Shown here piece by piece: positions 7,988 to 16,891 of a stretch of DNA of 64,000 nt; position 1 is the first letter of the stretch; each line of letters opens with the position of its first letter. This DNA comes from Kaistia adipata DSM 17808. Its GTDB lineage: Bacteria; Pseudomonadota; Alphaproteobacteria; Rhizobiales; Kaistiaceae. Location: the NCBI RefSeq assembly GCF_000423225.1, contig NZ_KE383991.1, positions 1,250,217-1,314,216 on the forward strand, written 5' to 3'. The notes under the pieces are model-generated. The model saw nothing but the letters and a program-made list of their open reading frames with translations, was not told where the DNA came from and made no database searches. The position numbers were made by a program, and so were the translations under genes.

Positions 7988-9247
7988 TCAGTTCGGGCAG
8001 ACGGGACGCCCCGCACGATCTCCGACCCGCAAGCCCCGCTTCATCACGAAAATGGGCGCGGCCAGATCGGCAAGGTTCGCAAGACCGCCGGCGACCGCGA
8101 CCAGGTCGGCGGCCTTGCCGGCGACGAGGCTGCCGGTCTCATCCGAAATACCGAGGGCGCGCGCGCCGACGATCGTGCCGGCCCGCAGCGCCGCCTCCGG
8201 CGCCATGCCCCATTCGACGGCGAGCTCGAACTCCTTCACGGCGCGGGCGAGCGGATGGGTCGGCTTGCCGATCAGGTCGGTACCGAGCGCGAAGCGGATC
8301 CCCGCCTCAAGACCCAGCTCGAAATCGCGACGCATCGCCTGCCAGTGGCGCTCATAGACGTCGCGCTCCCACTGCGGATAGCCGAATGTGTCATAGGCGG
8401 CGCGGTGGAAATGGAGCTGCGAGATCGTGGTGACGACGATCTTGTCCGCATCGACCAGACGGGCGCGGGTGGCGTCGTCGATCGCATAGCCGTGCTCGAT
8501 GATGTCGACGCCCCCGTCGAGGGCGAGATTGACGGCCGCCGTGCCGATCGCATGCGCGCTGACCAGCATGCGGTTGCGATGCGCCTCGTCGACCGCGGCG
8601 CGCACTTCCGCGACGCTGTAGGTCGTGACCTGGCCGTAGGGATCGTCGCCCCAGGCGTGGTAGCGATCCCTGGTGCCGCCCTTCGACAGGCCGAGCTTGA
8701 CGAAATCGGCGCCGGCGCGGGCCCGCTCGCGCACGGCGCGGACGATTTCATCGACGCCGTCGGCGACGGCCGTCGTGGCGCGGCCCCAGGAAGAGGGCAG
8801 CGGCGGCGCGTCCCAGGTGCCGCCGGTCGACGAGATGAACTCACCGGCGACGACCAGCCTCGGCCCCTCGACATGACCCTCCTCGATCGCCCGGCGGAGA
8901 TCCGGCCCGACCGAGGAACCGAGGCAGCGCGCCGAGGTGAAGCCGGCCTGCAGCAGCTCGCGCAATTCGCCCGCCGCCCGCAGCGCGCGATAGGGCTCGC
9001 GCTCGGTGTTGAGCGCCGCCAGCCCGGTGCTCGGCATGCCGAACGTGTGCATGTGCGCGTCGATCAGGCCGGGCAGCAGCGTCGCCGCGCCGAGATCGAT
9101 CGCGATTGAATCGTCCGGCCTTGGCACCGAGGCATCCGGGCCAGCCGCGGCGATGCGGCCGTCACGGACGAGAATTGCACCGTCCTGACAAGGCTCGAGC
9201 GCGTCGCCGAGCAGGACCTTACCCGCGGAAATTCGATAGCTGGACAT
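7988..9247 (-). CDS. Metal-dependent amidohydrolase (imidazolonepropionase-like)
   Basis: A 419-residue amidohydrolase-superfamily protein. The small beta-sandwich segment at the start (GAILVRDGRIAAAGPD) leads into the TIM-barrel metal motif LLPGLIDAHMHTFG (HxH), later histidines SAHAIG and IEHGYAIDD, and the late aspartate in ALGTDLIGKP. The family includes imidazolonepropionase-like hydrolases and cyclic amidases or prolidases acting on small cyclic amides. It is transcribed divergently from the ROK/ribose-type transporter operon, with a 100-bp AT-richer gap between them, and probably belongs to the same catabolic function. The substrate is unknown. Confidence 0.85.
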   Translation of the reverse strand: MSSYRISAGKVLLGDALEPCQDGAILVRDGRIAAAGPDASVPRPDDSIAIDLGAATLLPGLIDAHMHTFGMPSTGLAALNTEREPYRALRAAGELRELLQAGFTSARCLGSSVGPDLRRAIEEGHVEGPRLVVAGEFISSTGGTWDAPPLPSSWGRATTAVADGVDEIVRAVRERARAGADFVKLGLSKGGTRDRYHAWGDDPYGQVTTYSVAEVRAAVDEAHRNRMLVSAHAIGTAAVNLALDGGVDIIEHGYAIDDATRARLVDADKIVVTTISQLHFHRAAYDTFGYPQWERDVYERHWQAMRRDFELGLEAGIRFALGTDLIGKPTHPLARAVKEFELAVEWGMAPEAALRAGTIVGARALGISDETGSLVAGKAADLVAVAGGLANLADLAAPIFVMKRGLRVGDRAGRPVCPN

Positions 9248-9348
9248 CGGATGCCAATTTCTTCGATTTTGGACGAATTACATTGTTGATTTGACCGATA
9301 TTGACAAAACTATCGTGGTTATGCCACTGCCATTTTCAGGGAGGACGA

Positions 9349-10563
9349 ATGGTCAAGGCTCGCTCACAGCATCGGCTTCGCGCGGCGGTTCTGGCCGCGC
9401 TCGAGGACGCACCCCGATCGCGCGCCGAGATCGCGCGCCTGCTGTCCGTTTCGCCCTCCACCGCGTCGAGCGCGATCGCCGAGCTGATCGAGGAAGGCGT
9501 CGCCGAGACCGTCGACGATCCCGTCCCGACCTCGCGCAAGGCGGCCGGACGGCCCGGCGAGCTGGTCGCGCTCAAGGAGCGGCACGCCTATCTGATCGGC
9601 ATTGATTTCGGCCGGCTGAGCTTCAAGGCGGCGATCTCCGACCTGAACTATCGTCTGATCGACGAACTCGACTGCGCCTTCGACACCGACATTTCTGCCG
9701 AGGCGGCGCTGGCGCTCGCGGTCGAGCATGTCGAATTGCTGATCAGCCGCAACGACATCAACCGGCGTCTGGTCAAGGCGGTCGGCATCGGCGTGCCCGG
9801 CCCGGTCGAGACGGCGACCGGCATGCTGCATCCGGGCTCGATCCTGGCGAGCTGGGTCGGCGCCGACATCCCGCGCCGCCTGTCGCAGAAGCTCGACCTG
9901 CCCGTCTACATGGACAACGACGCCAATCTCGGCGCGCTGGCGGAAAGCCGCCTCGGCGGCGCCGTCGGCTCGAAGATGATGCTCTATGTTTTGCTGTCGG
10001 TCGGCGTCGGCCTCGGCATCTCGATCGAGGGCGAGATCTTCCGCGGCGCCTATGGCATGGCCGGCCAGCTCGCCCATGTCGTCACCGACGAGAACGGCCC
10101 GCTCTGCCATTGCGGCAGCCGCGGCTGCCTCGAAGCCCAGATTTCCGTCAATGCGTTGAGCCGCTCGCTCGAGCCGACCCATCGCGACATCGCCCCGGCC
10201 GAGATGCTCCGCCTCGCCGCCGAGGGCAGCCCGGGCCCAGCTCGCGTCGTCGCAGATGCGGGCGCGATGGCCGGCCGCGCGCTCGGCGCGCTCTGCAATT
10301 ATTTCAACCCCGACCTGATCCTCGTCGGCGGCGAGCTGACCCGCGCCGGCCCCGTCCTGCTCAACGCGATGAAGGAAGCGATGCGCCGCACCGCCATCTC
10401 GCGCGCCGTCGAGCATGTCGACATCCGCCCCGGCGCGCTTGGCGACCGGGCGGAATTGTTCGGGACCCTGCTGCTTGCCCATGAACGGGCGCGCGCCGAG
10501 CTGCACGCCCGGCCAGCCCTTGCCGCGAAATCCGGCGTTTCGACCGAAGGAGCCGCCCCATGA
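9349..10563 (+). CDS. ROK family transcriptional regulator
   Basis: A 404-residue protein with an N-terminal winged helix (RSRAEIARLLSVSPSTASSAI, residues 21-41) fused to a ROK sugar-kinase-like domain. The ATP-binding start LIGIDFGRLSFKAAISD, the catalytic-type aspartate in VYMDNDANLG and the zinc motif CHCGSRGCLEA are all present. Proteins of this NagC/XylR layout repress sugar operons and are released by the sugar. The ATG at 9349 follows GGGAGGA and was preferred over an upstream in-frame ATG at 9301. Its stop overlaps the next permease start (ATGA), so it is the first gene of the ribose-type transporter operon. Confidence 0.9.
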   Translation: MVKARSQHRLRAAVLAALEDAPRSRAEIARLLSVSPSTASSAIAELIEEGVAETVDDPVPTSRKAAGRPGELVALKERHAYLIGIDFGRLSFKAAISDLNYRLIDELDCAFDTDISAEAALALAVEHVELLISRNDINRRLVKAVGIGVPGPVETATGMLHPGSILASWVGADIPRRLSQKLDLPVYMDNDANLGALAESRLGGAVGSKMMLYVLLSVGVGLGISIEGEIFRGAYGMAGQLAHVVTDENGPLCHCGSRGCLEAQISVNALSRSLEPTHRDIAPAEMLRLAAEGSPGPARVVADAGAMAGRALGALCNYFNPDLILVGGELTRAGPVLLNAMKEAMRRTAISRAVEHVDIRPGALGDRAELFGTLLLAHERARAELHARPALAAKSGVSTEGAAP

Positions 10564-11540
10564 CCTCAACCCGTGCCGATTCCGGTCGCGGCCGGTTCGC
10601 CCTGCCGGCCGGCGTGGCCTGGTCGAACTACGCCCTGCTCGCCATCTTCGTCGTGCTGGTCGTCGTGTTCTGCCTGACCGTGCCGCATTTCGCCACCTGG
10701 GCGAACTTCGCCAACGTGCTGCAGCGCAATTCGATCATCGGCATCGTCGCCTGCGGCATGCTGCTGATGATCATCCTCGGCGGCTTCGACCTTTCGGTCG
10801 GCGCGGTCGGCGCGGCCTCCTCGGTCGTCGCCGCGGCGCTGATCGTCCATGTCTCGATGCCGTTCGGCATCATCGCCGCACTCCTGCTCGGCCTCGGCGT
10901 CGGCATCGTCAACGGCTTCTTCATCGCCAAGATCGGCATCAACCCGTTCGTCACCACGCTGGCGACGCAGGTGCTGGTCACCGGCATCATGTTCGTCGGC
11001 ACGGCGGCGCAGCCGGTCTATGGCGTGCCGGAATCCTTCACTTGGCTCGGCCTCGGCCGCATCGGCCCGATCCCGGTGCCGACGATCATCTTCGCCGCCG
11101 TCGCCATCCTGACCTGGGCGATCCTGCGCTTCACCACCTTCGGCCACCACGTCTACATCGTCGGCGGCAACAAGCTCGCCGCCCGCCTCGCCGGCATCAA
11201 TGTCGACCGCGTCACCATCCTGACCTACGGCCTTGGCGGCCTGTTCGCCGGCATCGCCGGCGTGGTGCTGCTCGGCCAGACCAATATCGGCCAGCCCGCC
11301 AGCGCGGCCGACTGGCCGCTGACGGCGATCGCCGCCGTGGTCGTCGGCGGCGTGCCGCTCAGCGGCGGCGTCGGCAAGGTCGGCGGCGCCGTCCTCGGCA
11401 CGCTGCTGCTCGGCATCATCGCCAACGCCCTCAATCTGCTCGGTGTCTCACCCTTCTGGCAGCCCGCCGTCACCGGCGCGGTCATCCTCGTCGCCGTGGG
11501 CATCGACAGCTACCAGCGCCGCCGGCTCGAGCGGCGCTGA
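10560..11540 (+). CDS. ABC transporter permease, RbsC-like (CUT2)
   Basis: A 326-residue permease of the BPD_transp_2 family with eight to ten hydrophobic segments. Family landmarks include GGFDLSVGAVGAASS, NGFFIAKIGINPFVTTLAT and GGVPLSGGVGKVGGAVLGTLLLG. It overlaps the ROK gene by four bases, which fixes the start. Together with the following binding protein and double ATPase it forms a complete ribose/xylose-type monosaccharide importer. Confidence 0.93.
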   Translation: MTSTRADSGRGRFALPAGVAWSNYALLAIFVVLVVVFCLTVPHFATWANFANVLQRNSIIGIVACGMLLMIILGGFDLSVGAVGAASSVVAAALIVHVSMPFGIIAALLLGLGVGIVNGFFIAKIGINPFVTTLATQVLVTGIMFVGTAAQPVYGVPESFTWLGLGRIGPIPVPTIIFAAVAILTWAILRFTTFGHHVYIVGGNKLAARLAGINVDRVTILTYGLGGLFAGIAGVVLLGQTNIGQPASAADWPLTAIAAVVVGGVPLSGGVGKVGGAVLGTLLLGIIANALNLLGVSPFWQPAVTGAVILVAVGIDSYQRRRLERR

Positions 11541-11568
11541 CCCAGGACTTCAAGAGGAGGAGAATGAC

Positions 11569-12531
11569 ATGACGACTTCCATCACCAGACGCCTCATGCT
11601 CGGCCTTGCCGGCGCGACCATGCTCGCCTTCGGCGGCACGGCCGCGCAGGCCGCCGACGCGCCCCGCATCGGCTTCATGATCTGGAACACCTCGGTTCCG
11701 TTCTATTCGAACCTGATCAAGACGGCCGAGCAGACCGCCAAGGATCTCGGCGTCGAGCTCAACATCCAGAGCGGCAATGGCGACCTCGCGACCCAGATCT
11801 CGGTCGTGCAGCAGTTCATCGCCCAGGACGTCGACATGATCCTGATCGCCCCGAGCGATCCGCAGGGCATCGTGCCGGTGATCCGCCAGGCGACCGCCGC
11901 CGAGATCCCGGTCATGGCCGTCAACACCACGGCCGACACCACGACCGGCGCCAAGCTCGTCACCTATGTCGGCGTCGACGACTTCGTCTTCGGCCAGCGC
12001 CAGGGCGAACTGCTCGCCCAGGCCGTCGGCGAGAAGGCCAAGGTCGCCTACATCCTCGGCAAGCTCGGCACCTCGGCCCAGCTCGCCCGCGAGGCCGGCC
12101 TGATGGACACGCTGAAGAAGCATCCCGGCATCGAGATCATCGAGAAGCAGGCCGCCGACTGGGACAATTCGAAGGCGCTCGCCATCACCCAGGACTTCCT
12201 GAGCAAGTACCCGAAGGGCGAGCTCGACGCGATCGTCGACCAGGGTCCGGAAGGCGTCAACGGCGCGCAGTTCGCCGCCGAAAACGGCCGCACCGACGTC
12301 AAGTTCATCATGGGCGACTACCCGGCTGACGTCCGCAACGCGATCATCAAGGGCACTGTCCTCGGCACGGTGAACCAGGATCCGGCGCCGCAGGGCAAGT
12401 TCGCCATCGAGGATGCCGTCAAGTACCTCGCCGGCAAGGCTTCCGAAGTGCCCTCGCCGAACCACTATCTCGACCTGCCGATCATCACGAAGGAAAATGT
12501 CGAGCAGCATCCGGCGGCCTGGGGCGGCTGA
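11569..12531 (+). CDS. Sugar ABC transporter substrate-binding protein, RbsB-like
   Basis: A 320-residue periplasmic binding protein. The signal peptide has RRLMLGLAG, then a hydrophobic run ending AAQAADAPR. The mature protein shows type I binding-protein segments such as IQSGNGDLATQISVVQQFI, QDVDMILIAPSDPQGIVPVI and DAIVDQGPEGVNGAQ. The ATG at 11569 follows GAGGAGGAGAATGAC. It lies 28 bp after the permease in the ROK-led operon. Segment IIIAPS-like dipole and D/N-rich contacts suggest a monosaccharide or polyol ligand, not further specified. Confidence 0.9.
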   Translation: MTTSITRRLMLGLAGATMLAFGGTAAQAADAPRIGFMIWNTSVPFYSNLIKTAEQTAKDLGVELNIQSGNGDLATQISVVQQFIAQDVDMILIAPSDPQGIVPVIRQATAAEIPVMAVNTTADTTTGAKLVTYVGVDDFVFGQRQGELLAQAVGEKAKVAYILGKLGTSAQLAREAGLMDTLKKHPGIEIIEKQAADWDNSKALAITQDFLSKYPKGELDAIVDQGPEGVNGAQFAAENGRTDVKFIMGDYPADVRNAIIKGTVLGTVNQDPAPQGKFAIEDAVKYLAGKASEVPSPNHYLDLPIITKENVEQHPAAWGG

Positions 12532-12536
12532 TCACC

Positions 12537-14060
12537 ATGTCTGAAGGGACCCGCACGATGCTACTGGACATGCAGCAGATCCGGAAAAGCTTTGCAGCCG
12601 GACCGGTCCTGCACGGCGTGAACTTCCAGCTCGCGCGGGGCCAGATCCATGCTCTTGTCGGCCACAACGGGGCCGGCAAGAGTACCCTGATGAAGACGCT
12701 CGGCGGCAATTTCGCCGATTATTCCGGCAAGATCCTCCTCGACGGCGAGGAAGTCGCGCTTCACACGCCGAAGCAGGCGCTCGAAAAGGGCGTCGCGATG
12801 ATCTACCAGGATTTCTCGCTGATCCCGGACCTTTCCGTCGCCGACAATATCGGCCTCGGCCGCGACCCGCGCGGCGCCCTGCCCGGCCTGATCTCGCATT
12901 CGGCGCTGCGCAGACGCTCGGCCGAAGAAGCCGAGGCGGTCGGCATCCGCCTGCCGATGGATACGCCGGTCCGTCAGCTCGGCGTCGCCGAGCAGCAGCT
13001 GACCGAGATCGTGCGCGCCTGCTCGCAGAACGCCCGCATCCTCGTCATGGACGAGCCGACGGCCCGCCTGGCGCCGGCCGAGCGCCAGCACCTGTTCGAC
13101 GTCATGCGCAACATGGCTAGGAACCGCGGCGTCGGCATCATCTATATCAGCCATTTCCTCGAGGAGATCCGCGAGGTCTGCGACGTCGTCACCGTCATGC
13201 GCGACGGCCGGATCGTCGAGACCGGAGCGGCCTCAGCCTATTCGGTGCAGGACCTCGCCCGCCTGCTCGTCGGCCACGACGAGATTGCCACCATCGCGTC
13301 GACCTCGCCGCCGCGCGGCAAGACGGGCGCGCCCCTGCTCGAGATCGAAGGCCTCGCGGTCGCCGGCCGCCCGCCCGTCGATCTCGCGATTGGCGCCGGC
13401 GAGATCATCGGCATCGCCGGCCTGATCGGCTCGGGCCGGACCCGCCTGGCGCGCGCCATCATCGGCGACGTCGCCGCCGCCGGCCGGGTCCGCCTCGCCG
13501 GACGCGACCTTGCGCGCCGGACCCCGCAGCGCTCGGCCGACGCGGGGCTCGTCATGGTGCCGGAGGATCGCAAGGTCAGCGGCCTGGCGCTCGCTTCGGA
13601 TATCGAGGAAAACATGGCGGCGACGGCGCTTGCCCCTCGCCTCTCCCGCTTCGGCATCATCCGCGCCCGCGAGAAGCGCGCGCTGGTCGAGAGCCTGATC
13701 GCGAAATTCGGCATCCGCCCGCCCGACCGCAAGCGCGCCGTCGGCACGCTTTCCGGCGGCAACGCCCAGAAGGTTCTGGTCGCCCGCGCGGTCGCGGCGC
13801 GTCCGAAGGCGATGATCCTCGACCAGCCGACCGCCGGCGTCGATGTCGGCGCCAAGGGCGAGCTGCACAAGCTGGTGGAGCTGAGCGCCGCCGAGGGTGC
13901 GGCGATCCTGCTGATCTCCGACGATCTCGACGAGATCCTCGCGCTCAGCCACCGCGTCGCCGTCATGGTCGGCGGCCGGATCAAGGAAGTGCTGCCGCGC
14001 GAAGGCCTCGACCGCGCGAGCCTGCTCGCCGCGATCAGCCAGGGCGCGCCGGCGGCCTGA
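12537..14060 (+). CDS. Sugar ABC transporter ATP-binding protein, RbsA-like (two NBDs)
   Basis: A 507-residue double ATPase. The first NBD has Walker A GHNGAGKST (about residues 42-50), Walker B ILVMDEPTARL and a relaxed signature LGVAEQQ. The second has a degenerate P-loop GLIGSGRTR, a good signature LSGGNAQK, and LDQPTAGVDVGAKGEL, where the usual catalytic glutamate of Walker B is glutamine. This asymmetry is common in RbsA-type proteins, where one site is impaired. It closes the ROK-permease-binding protein operon and is followed by a strong terminator. The start could instead be the ATG at 12558, which has GAAGGGA eight bases upstream. Confidence 0.9.
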   Translation: MSEGTRTMLLDMQQIRKSFAAGPVLHGVNFQLARGQIHALVGHNGAGKSTLMKTLGGNFADYSGKILLDGEEVALHTPKQALEKGVAMIYQDFSLIPDLSVADNIGLGRDPRGALPGLISHSALRRRSAEEAEAVGIRLPMDTPVRQLGVAEQQLTEIVRACSQNARILVMDEPTARLAPAERQHLFDVMRNMARNRGVGIIYISHFLEEIREVCDVVTVMRDGRIVETGAASAYSVQDLARLLVGHDEIATIASTSPPRGKTGAPLLEIEGLAVAGRPPVDLAIGAGEIIGIAGLIGSGRTRLARAIIGDVAAAGRVRLAGRDLARRTPQRSADAGLVMVPEDRKVSGLALASDIEENMAATALAPRLSRFGIIRAREKRALVESLIAKFGIRPPDRKRAVGTLSGGNAQKVLVARAVAARPKAMILDQPTAGVDVGAKGELHKLVELSAAEGAAILLISDDLDEILALSHRVAVMVGGRIKEVLPREGLDRASLLAAISQGAPAA

Positions 14061-14107
14061 TCTCGCGCCCTCGGGGAGCTTTCCGACATGATCCCGAAAG
14101 CAAGAAA

Positions 14108-14136
14108 GCCCCGAAGCCTGCGCTTCGGGGCCTTTT
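14108..14136 (+). terminator. Rho-independent terminator of the ribose-type transporter operon
   Basis: GCCCCGAAGC at 14108-14117 pairs with GCTTCGGGGC at 14122-14131 around a four-base loop and is followed by CTTTT. A run of A before the left arm may let it also serve the convergent gene. Confidence 0.85.
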
Positions 14137-14144
14137 CGCAAGCC

Positions 14145-15302
14145 TCAGCGCCGGAAATGGCTCAGGCGATCGAGGATCCCGTCGCCTTCGGACGTTCCCT
14201 TCATCGAGATCAGGTCGTTCAGCGTGAAGACGCAGAGCCCCTCGACCGGGCTCTTCGCCACCGCGTCGATCATGCGACCGAACTCCGCCGCCTCGATCAC
14301 CGGCGAGCGGCCCCGGCCCGCATGCATGCCTTCCAGATAGAGCGCCTTGGCCTGCACGGTGCAGATCGCCGCCGCGCCGCTACGGGCGCGGATGTCGGTC
14401 GCGACATTGGCCGGCCATTCCGCCTCGCGGCCCATGATCTGGTGGTAGGCCATGACCTCGAAGATATCGACGACCTCGGCCAACAGGCGCGGGTCCTGGC
14501 CGAACACGTCGGTGACGCAATGGTCGAAATCATCGGCGAAGAACGGCAGCGTGTTGATCGAGATCTCGACGTCGCCCTTGACCGCGCGGACCGCATCGCG
14601 GATGCGGCGGATGGCGCCGACCGTCGTCGCGCATTTGTACGCCGTCCATTCCTCGCGATGGTGCCTCGCGATCGTCGCCGCCGCCGCGACCGGGTCGGAG
14701 GTGTCGAGCGTCAGGCCGGTCGCCTTGGCGAAGCGGTCGAGCGTCTGCGGCGCATAGCAATATTCCGGCTTGTCGGCGCGCCGGTCGCCCGGCAGCCAGG
14801 TTTCCCAGAAGCCGGGCCAGCGGATGAAGCCGAGATGCACGACGTCGGGCGTCAGCGCCGCGACGCCCTTTTCCAGCAGGTCGATCTTGTGGGCGAGATT
14901 GGCCTCGCGATCCGGCGGCACGCCGATGTACCAGTCCTGCTTCTCCTCGACCTTGCCGAACTGGTCGATCGGCAGCTGCTCGGGATGGGCGGCGATGTAG
15001 TCCGGGTCGAAGCAGATGTTGAGACAGGAGAAATAGCCGATCCCGCGCGCCGCCAGCGCCTTGCGGACGGCCACGTCGTCGAGCGTCGCATAACGGGCGA
15101 CATCCGCCGGCGTCACCCGGCTCGGAACCGCGGAGTCCTGCATCGGTAGGTATCGGCTTTGTGCAATGACGTAAGTTATATTCCAGCTGGCGAGCATGTC
15201 CGCCAGTTGATCTGGCTCCATGCCTTGCTTTATGTACCAATCATTGTCATAAATCTTGACGCCGCTGCGCAGGTTTATGCTTCTTTTTTTCGAATCCGAC
15301 AT
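14145..15302 (-). CDS. Conserved protein of unknown function, probable TIM-barrel glycoside-acting fold
   Basis: A 385-residue soluble protein with no signal peptide. I do not recognise a named family with certainty. Segments such as DMLASWNITYVIAQSRYLP, GIGYFSCLNICFDPDYIAAHP, VVHLGFIRWPGFWETW, DVEISINTLPFF, IFEVMAYHQIMG and EGLCVFTLNDL alternate strand and helix with conserved aromatic and acidic strand ends, as in TIM-barrel glycoside hydrolase-like proteins. The ATG at 15302 follows GGGGAG. It is convergent with the ribose-type transporter operon and sits alone, with an AT-rich promoter-like region upstream. A role in handling the same carbohydrate is inferred from position only. Confidence 0.6.
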   Translation of the reverse strand: MSDSKKRSINLRSGVKIYDNDWYIKQGMEPDQLADMLASWNITYVIAQSRYLPMQDSAVPSRVTPADVARYATLDDVAVRKALAARGIGYFSCLNICFDPDYIAAHPEQLPIDQFGKVEEKQDWYIGVPPDREANLAHKIDLLEKGVAALTPDVVHLGFIRWPGFWETWLPGDRRADKPEYCYAPQTLDRFAKATGLTLDTSDPVAAAATIARHHREEWTAYKCATTVGAIRRIRDAVRAVKGDVEISINTLPFFADDFDHCVTDVFGQDPRLLAEVVDIFEVMAYHQIMGREAEWPANVATDIRARSGAAAICTVQAKALYLEGMHAGRGRSPVIEAAEFGRMIDAVAKSPVEGLCVFTLNDLISMKGTSEGDGILDRLSHFRR

Positions 15303-15628
15303 ACGATCTCCCCGTATTGAACGGATATATTTTGCATATTATTCTCTTATCATCAATGTTTACTTGCTATGCGGCCAGGCCTGCCCGGCTGATTTCCCGG
15401 CTCTGACGAACATGCAATGGCCGCAGCGGCAGGATCACAGGTGGATGGTGGCCTTGGCGGCGAACGCCGCCCCGGAGCGCGTCACACATGTCCGGCCGAA
15501 AGAATCGCCAGGCTGCCGCGCGAAAAGCGCGACTCCCCCCCCCCGCAAGCAACCGAACCCAGTCGATATCGCGCGGCCATTCGGGCGATCGCGCCCAATC
15601 TCCGACGGCCGCCATCAGGCGGAACCGG
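15303..15628. other. Intergenic region with AT-rich promoter zone
   Basis: About 325 bp between two minus-strand genes. Positions 15304-15370 are strikingly AT-rich for this genome. On the minus strand they contain a TTGATG-like -35 and an AAAATAT-like -10 about 17 bp apart, so this is probably the promoter of the 14145-15302 gene. The remainder lacks a supportable gene or repeat. Confidence 0.4.
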
Positions 15629-16891
15629 CTATTTCGCCGCGACGCCCAAACCGAGACTGTCGGCGAACGTCGCTTCGATCACGTCACCTGGGCGCACCTC
15701 GGCGTCCTCGTCGACGGAGAGGGTCACGGATGAACCGCCCTCGCGGCGGATGATGCTCACCTTCACCCCGGCGGCCCCGGTCGGGGATGGCGTCGGGCGG
15801 CTGCCGCCCAGAAGGTGCAGCTTCTCGCTGGCCGCGCGCAGCTTGATGGCGAGATCCGCCAGCCGGACATTGGCCTCGGCCAGGTCCTGCAGCAGGGTGG
15901 TCCGCCTCTGGCTGACGCTGCGCTCCAGCTGGCGCGCATAATCGCCCTGCTGGTATCGGGTCCGCATCAGTTCGACGGTCGTCTCCAGCCTGCGGCTCGA
16001 GGACAGCAGGAGCGCCCGCCGCATGTCGGCCATCCGGGTGTTGGTGAGATTGCCGGCCTCGTAGACCTGCTTCACCTTGGCCACCTCGTCCTCGTCGGCC
16101 TTCAAGGATGCCGCCTCGTCGCGCTCGCGCTTCAGCAGGACCTCGATCTGGTCGCCGGCGGCCTTCTGCGCCTGTTCGAGATAGACGCGCTCCCGCTCGG
16201 CGTCGTCGCGCGCCGTGTTCATGAGGTCGGTCTCGTTCCGGGCGATCGCCGCGACGACGTCGGGCGGCAGCGTGCATCCGGCCGGGGCGCTCGTGTCGAA
16301 GCCCGGCTTGCCCTGCAGTTCGGCCTCCACGCGCTGCTTGCGGAAATATTCCCGCACATAATCCGTCCAGAGCGAATCGAAGGCACCCTGTAGGTCGATC
16401 GGATCCTGCACCGACTGGGTCATCCGCGACCGCATCAGGCTGTAGCCGCCGGCGACGGCGACGGCCTGCCGGACCGTCATCAGCGGGCGATAGGGTTGCT
16501 GGCCGGGCGTCAGCACATCGCCCTTGATGTAGATGGGACGGTAGTCGACGATCGCCGCCGTCACGTCGCTGGGCTTGAGGAGGATGGCCTGTTCCCGTCC
16601 ATCCGCGAGGCGGATTCGGAAGATGGTCGCGGGCAGGGTCCGTTCCAGGCGCGACTGCAGCTCGGCCAGGGTCAGGCCGGCCACGGGGATCATGCCGATC
16701 TGGGGAAGCGCGACCGTTCCGTCGAGCTGCACCGTCGCCTGATGCGACCCGTCCGGGACGGTGGCGATGTTGATCTGTACGGTGTCGCCGGGGGAGATCC
16801 GGTATTCGGCGGCGACATCCGCGGCGATGGCGAGGTTCGACGCCACGGAAGCGGCGAGCGCGGCCAGCATGACGAGTCCGACGCGTGTCAT
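15629..16891 (-). CDS. Polysaccharide biosynthesis/export protein (Wza/ExoF-like)
   Basis: A 420-residue secreted or periplasmic protein. The signal peptide is MTRVGLVMLAALAASVASNL and is followed by the Poly_export domain (EYRISPGDTVQINIATVPDG, residues 30-110) and a SLBB-like repeat (IYIKGDVLTPGQQPYRPLMTVRQAV). The C-terminal half is a long coiled coil (about residues 230-380, rich in E, R, A and L), ending in a second small beta domain. This layout matches the rhizobial ExoF/GumB-like exporters, where the coil reaches across the periplasm. The start at the ATG at 16889-16891 has GGGAGAAG upstream. It overlaps the preceding beta-propeller gene by four bases and is the last gene of the left polysaccharide operon. 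Confidence 0.88.
   Translation of the reverse strand: MTRVGLVMLAALAASVASNLAIAADVAAEYRISPGDTVQINIATVPDGSHQATVQLDGTVALPQIGMIPVAGLTLAELQSRLERTLPATIFRIRLADGREQAILLKPSDVTAAIVDYRPIYIKGDVLTPGQQPYRPLMTVRQAVAVAGGYSLMRSRMTQSVQDPIDLQGAFDSLWTDYVREYFRKQRVEAELQGKPGFDTSAPAGCTLPPDVVAAIARNETDLMNTARDDAERERVYLEQAQKAAGDQIEVLLKRERDEAASLKADEDEVAKVKQVYEAGNLTNTRMADMRRALLLSSSRRLETTVELMRTRYQQGDYARQLERSVSQRRTTLLQDLAEANVRLADLAIKLRAASEKLHLLGGSRPTPSPTGAAGVKVSIIRREGGSSVTLSVDEDAEVRPGDVIEATFADSLGLGVAAK

Noticed and set aside
9301-9348. Extended N-terminus of the ROK regulator from an ATG at 9301
   Set aside because: The extra 16 residues have no family similarity, and the ATG at 9349 has a clear GGGAGGA ribosome binding site.
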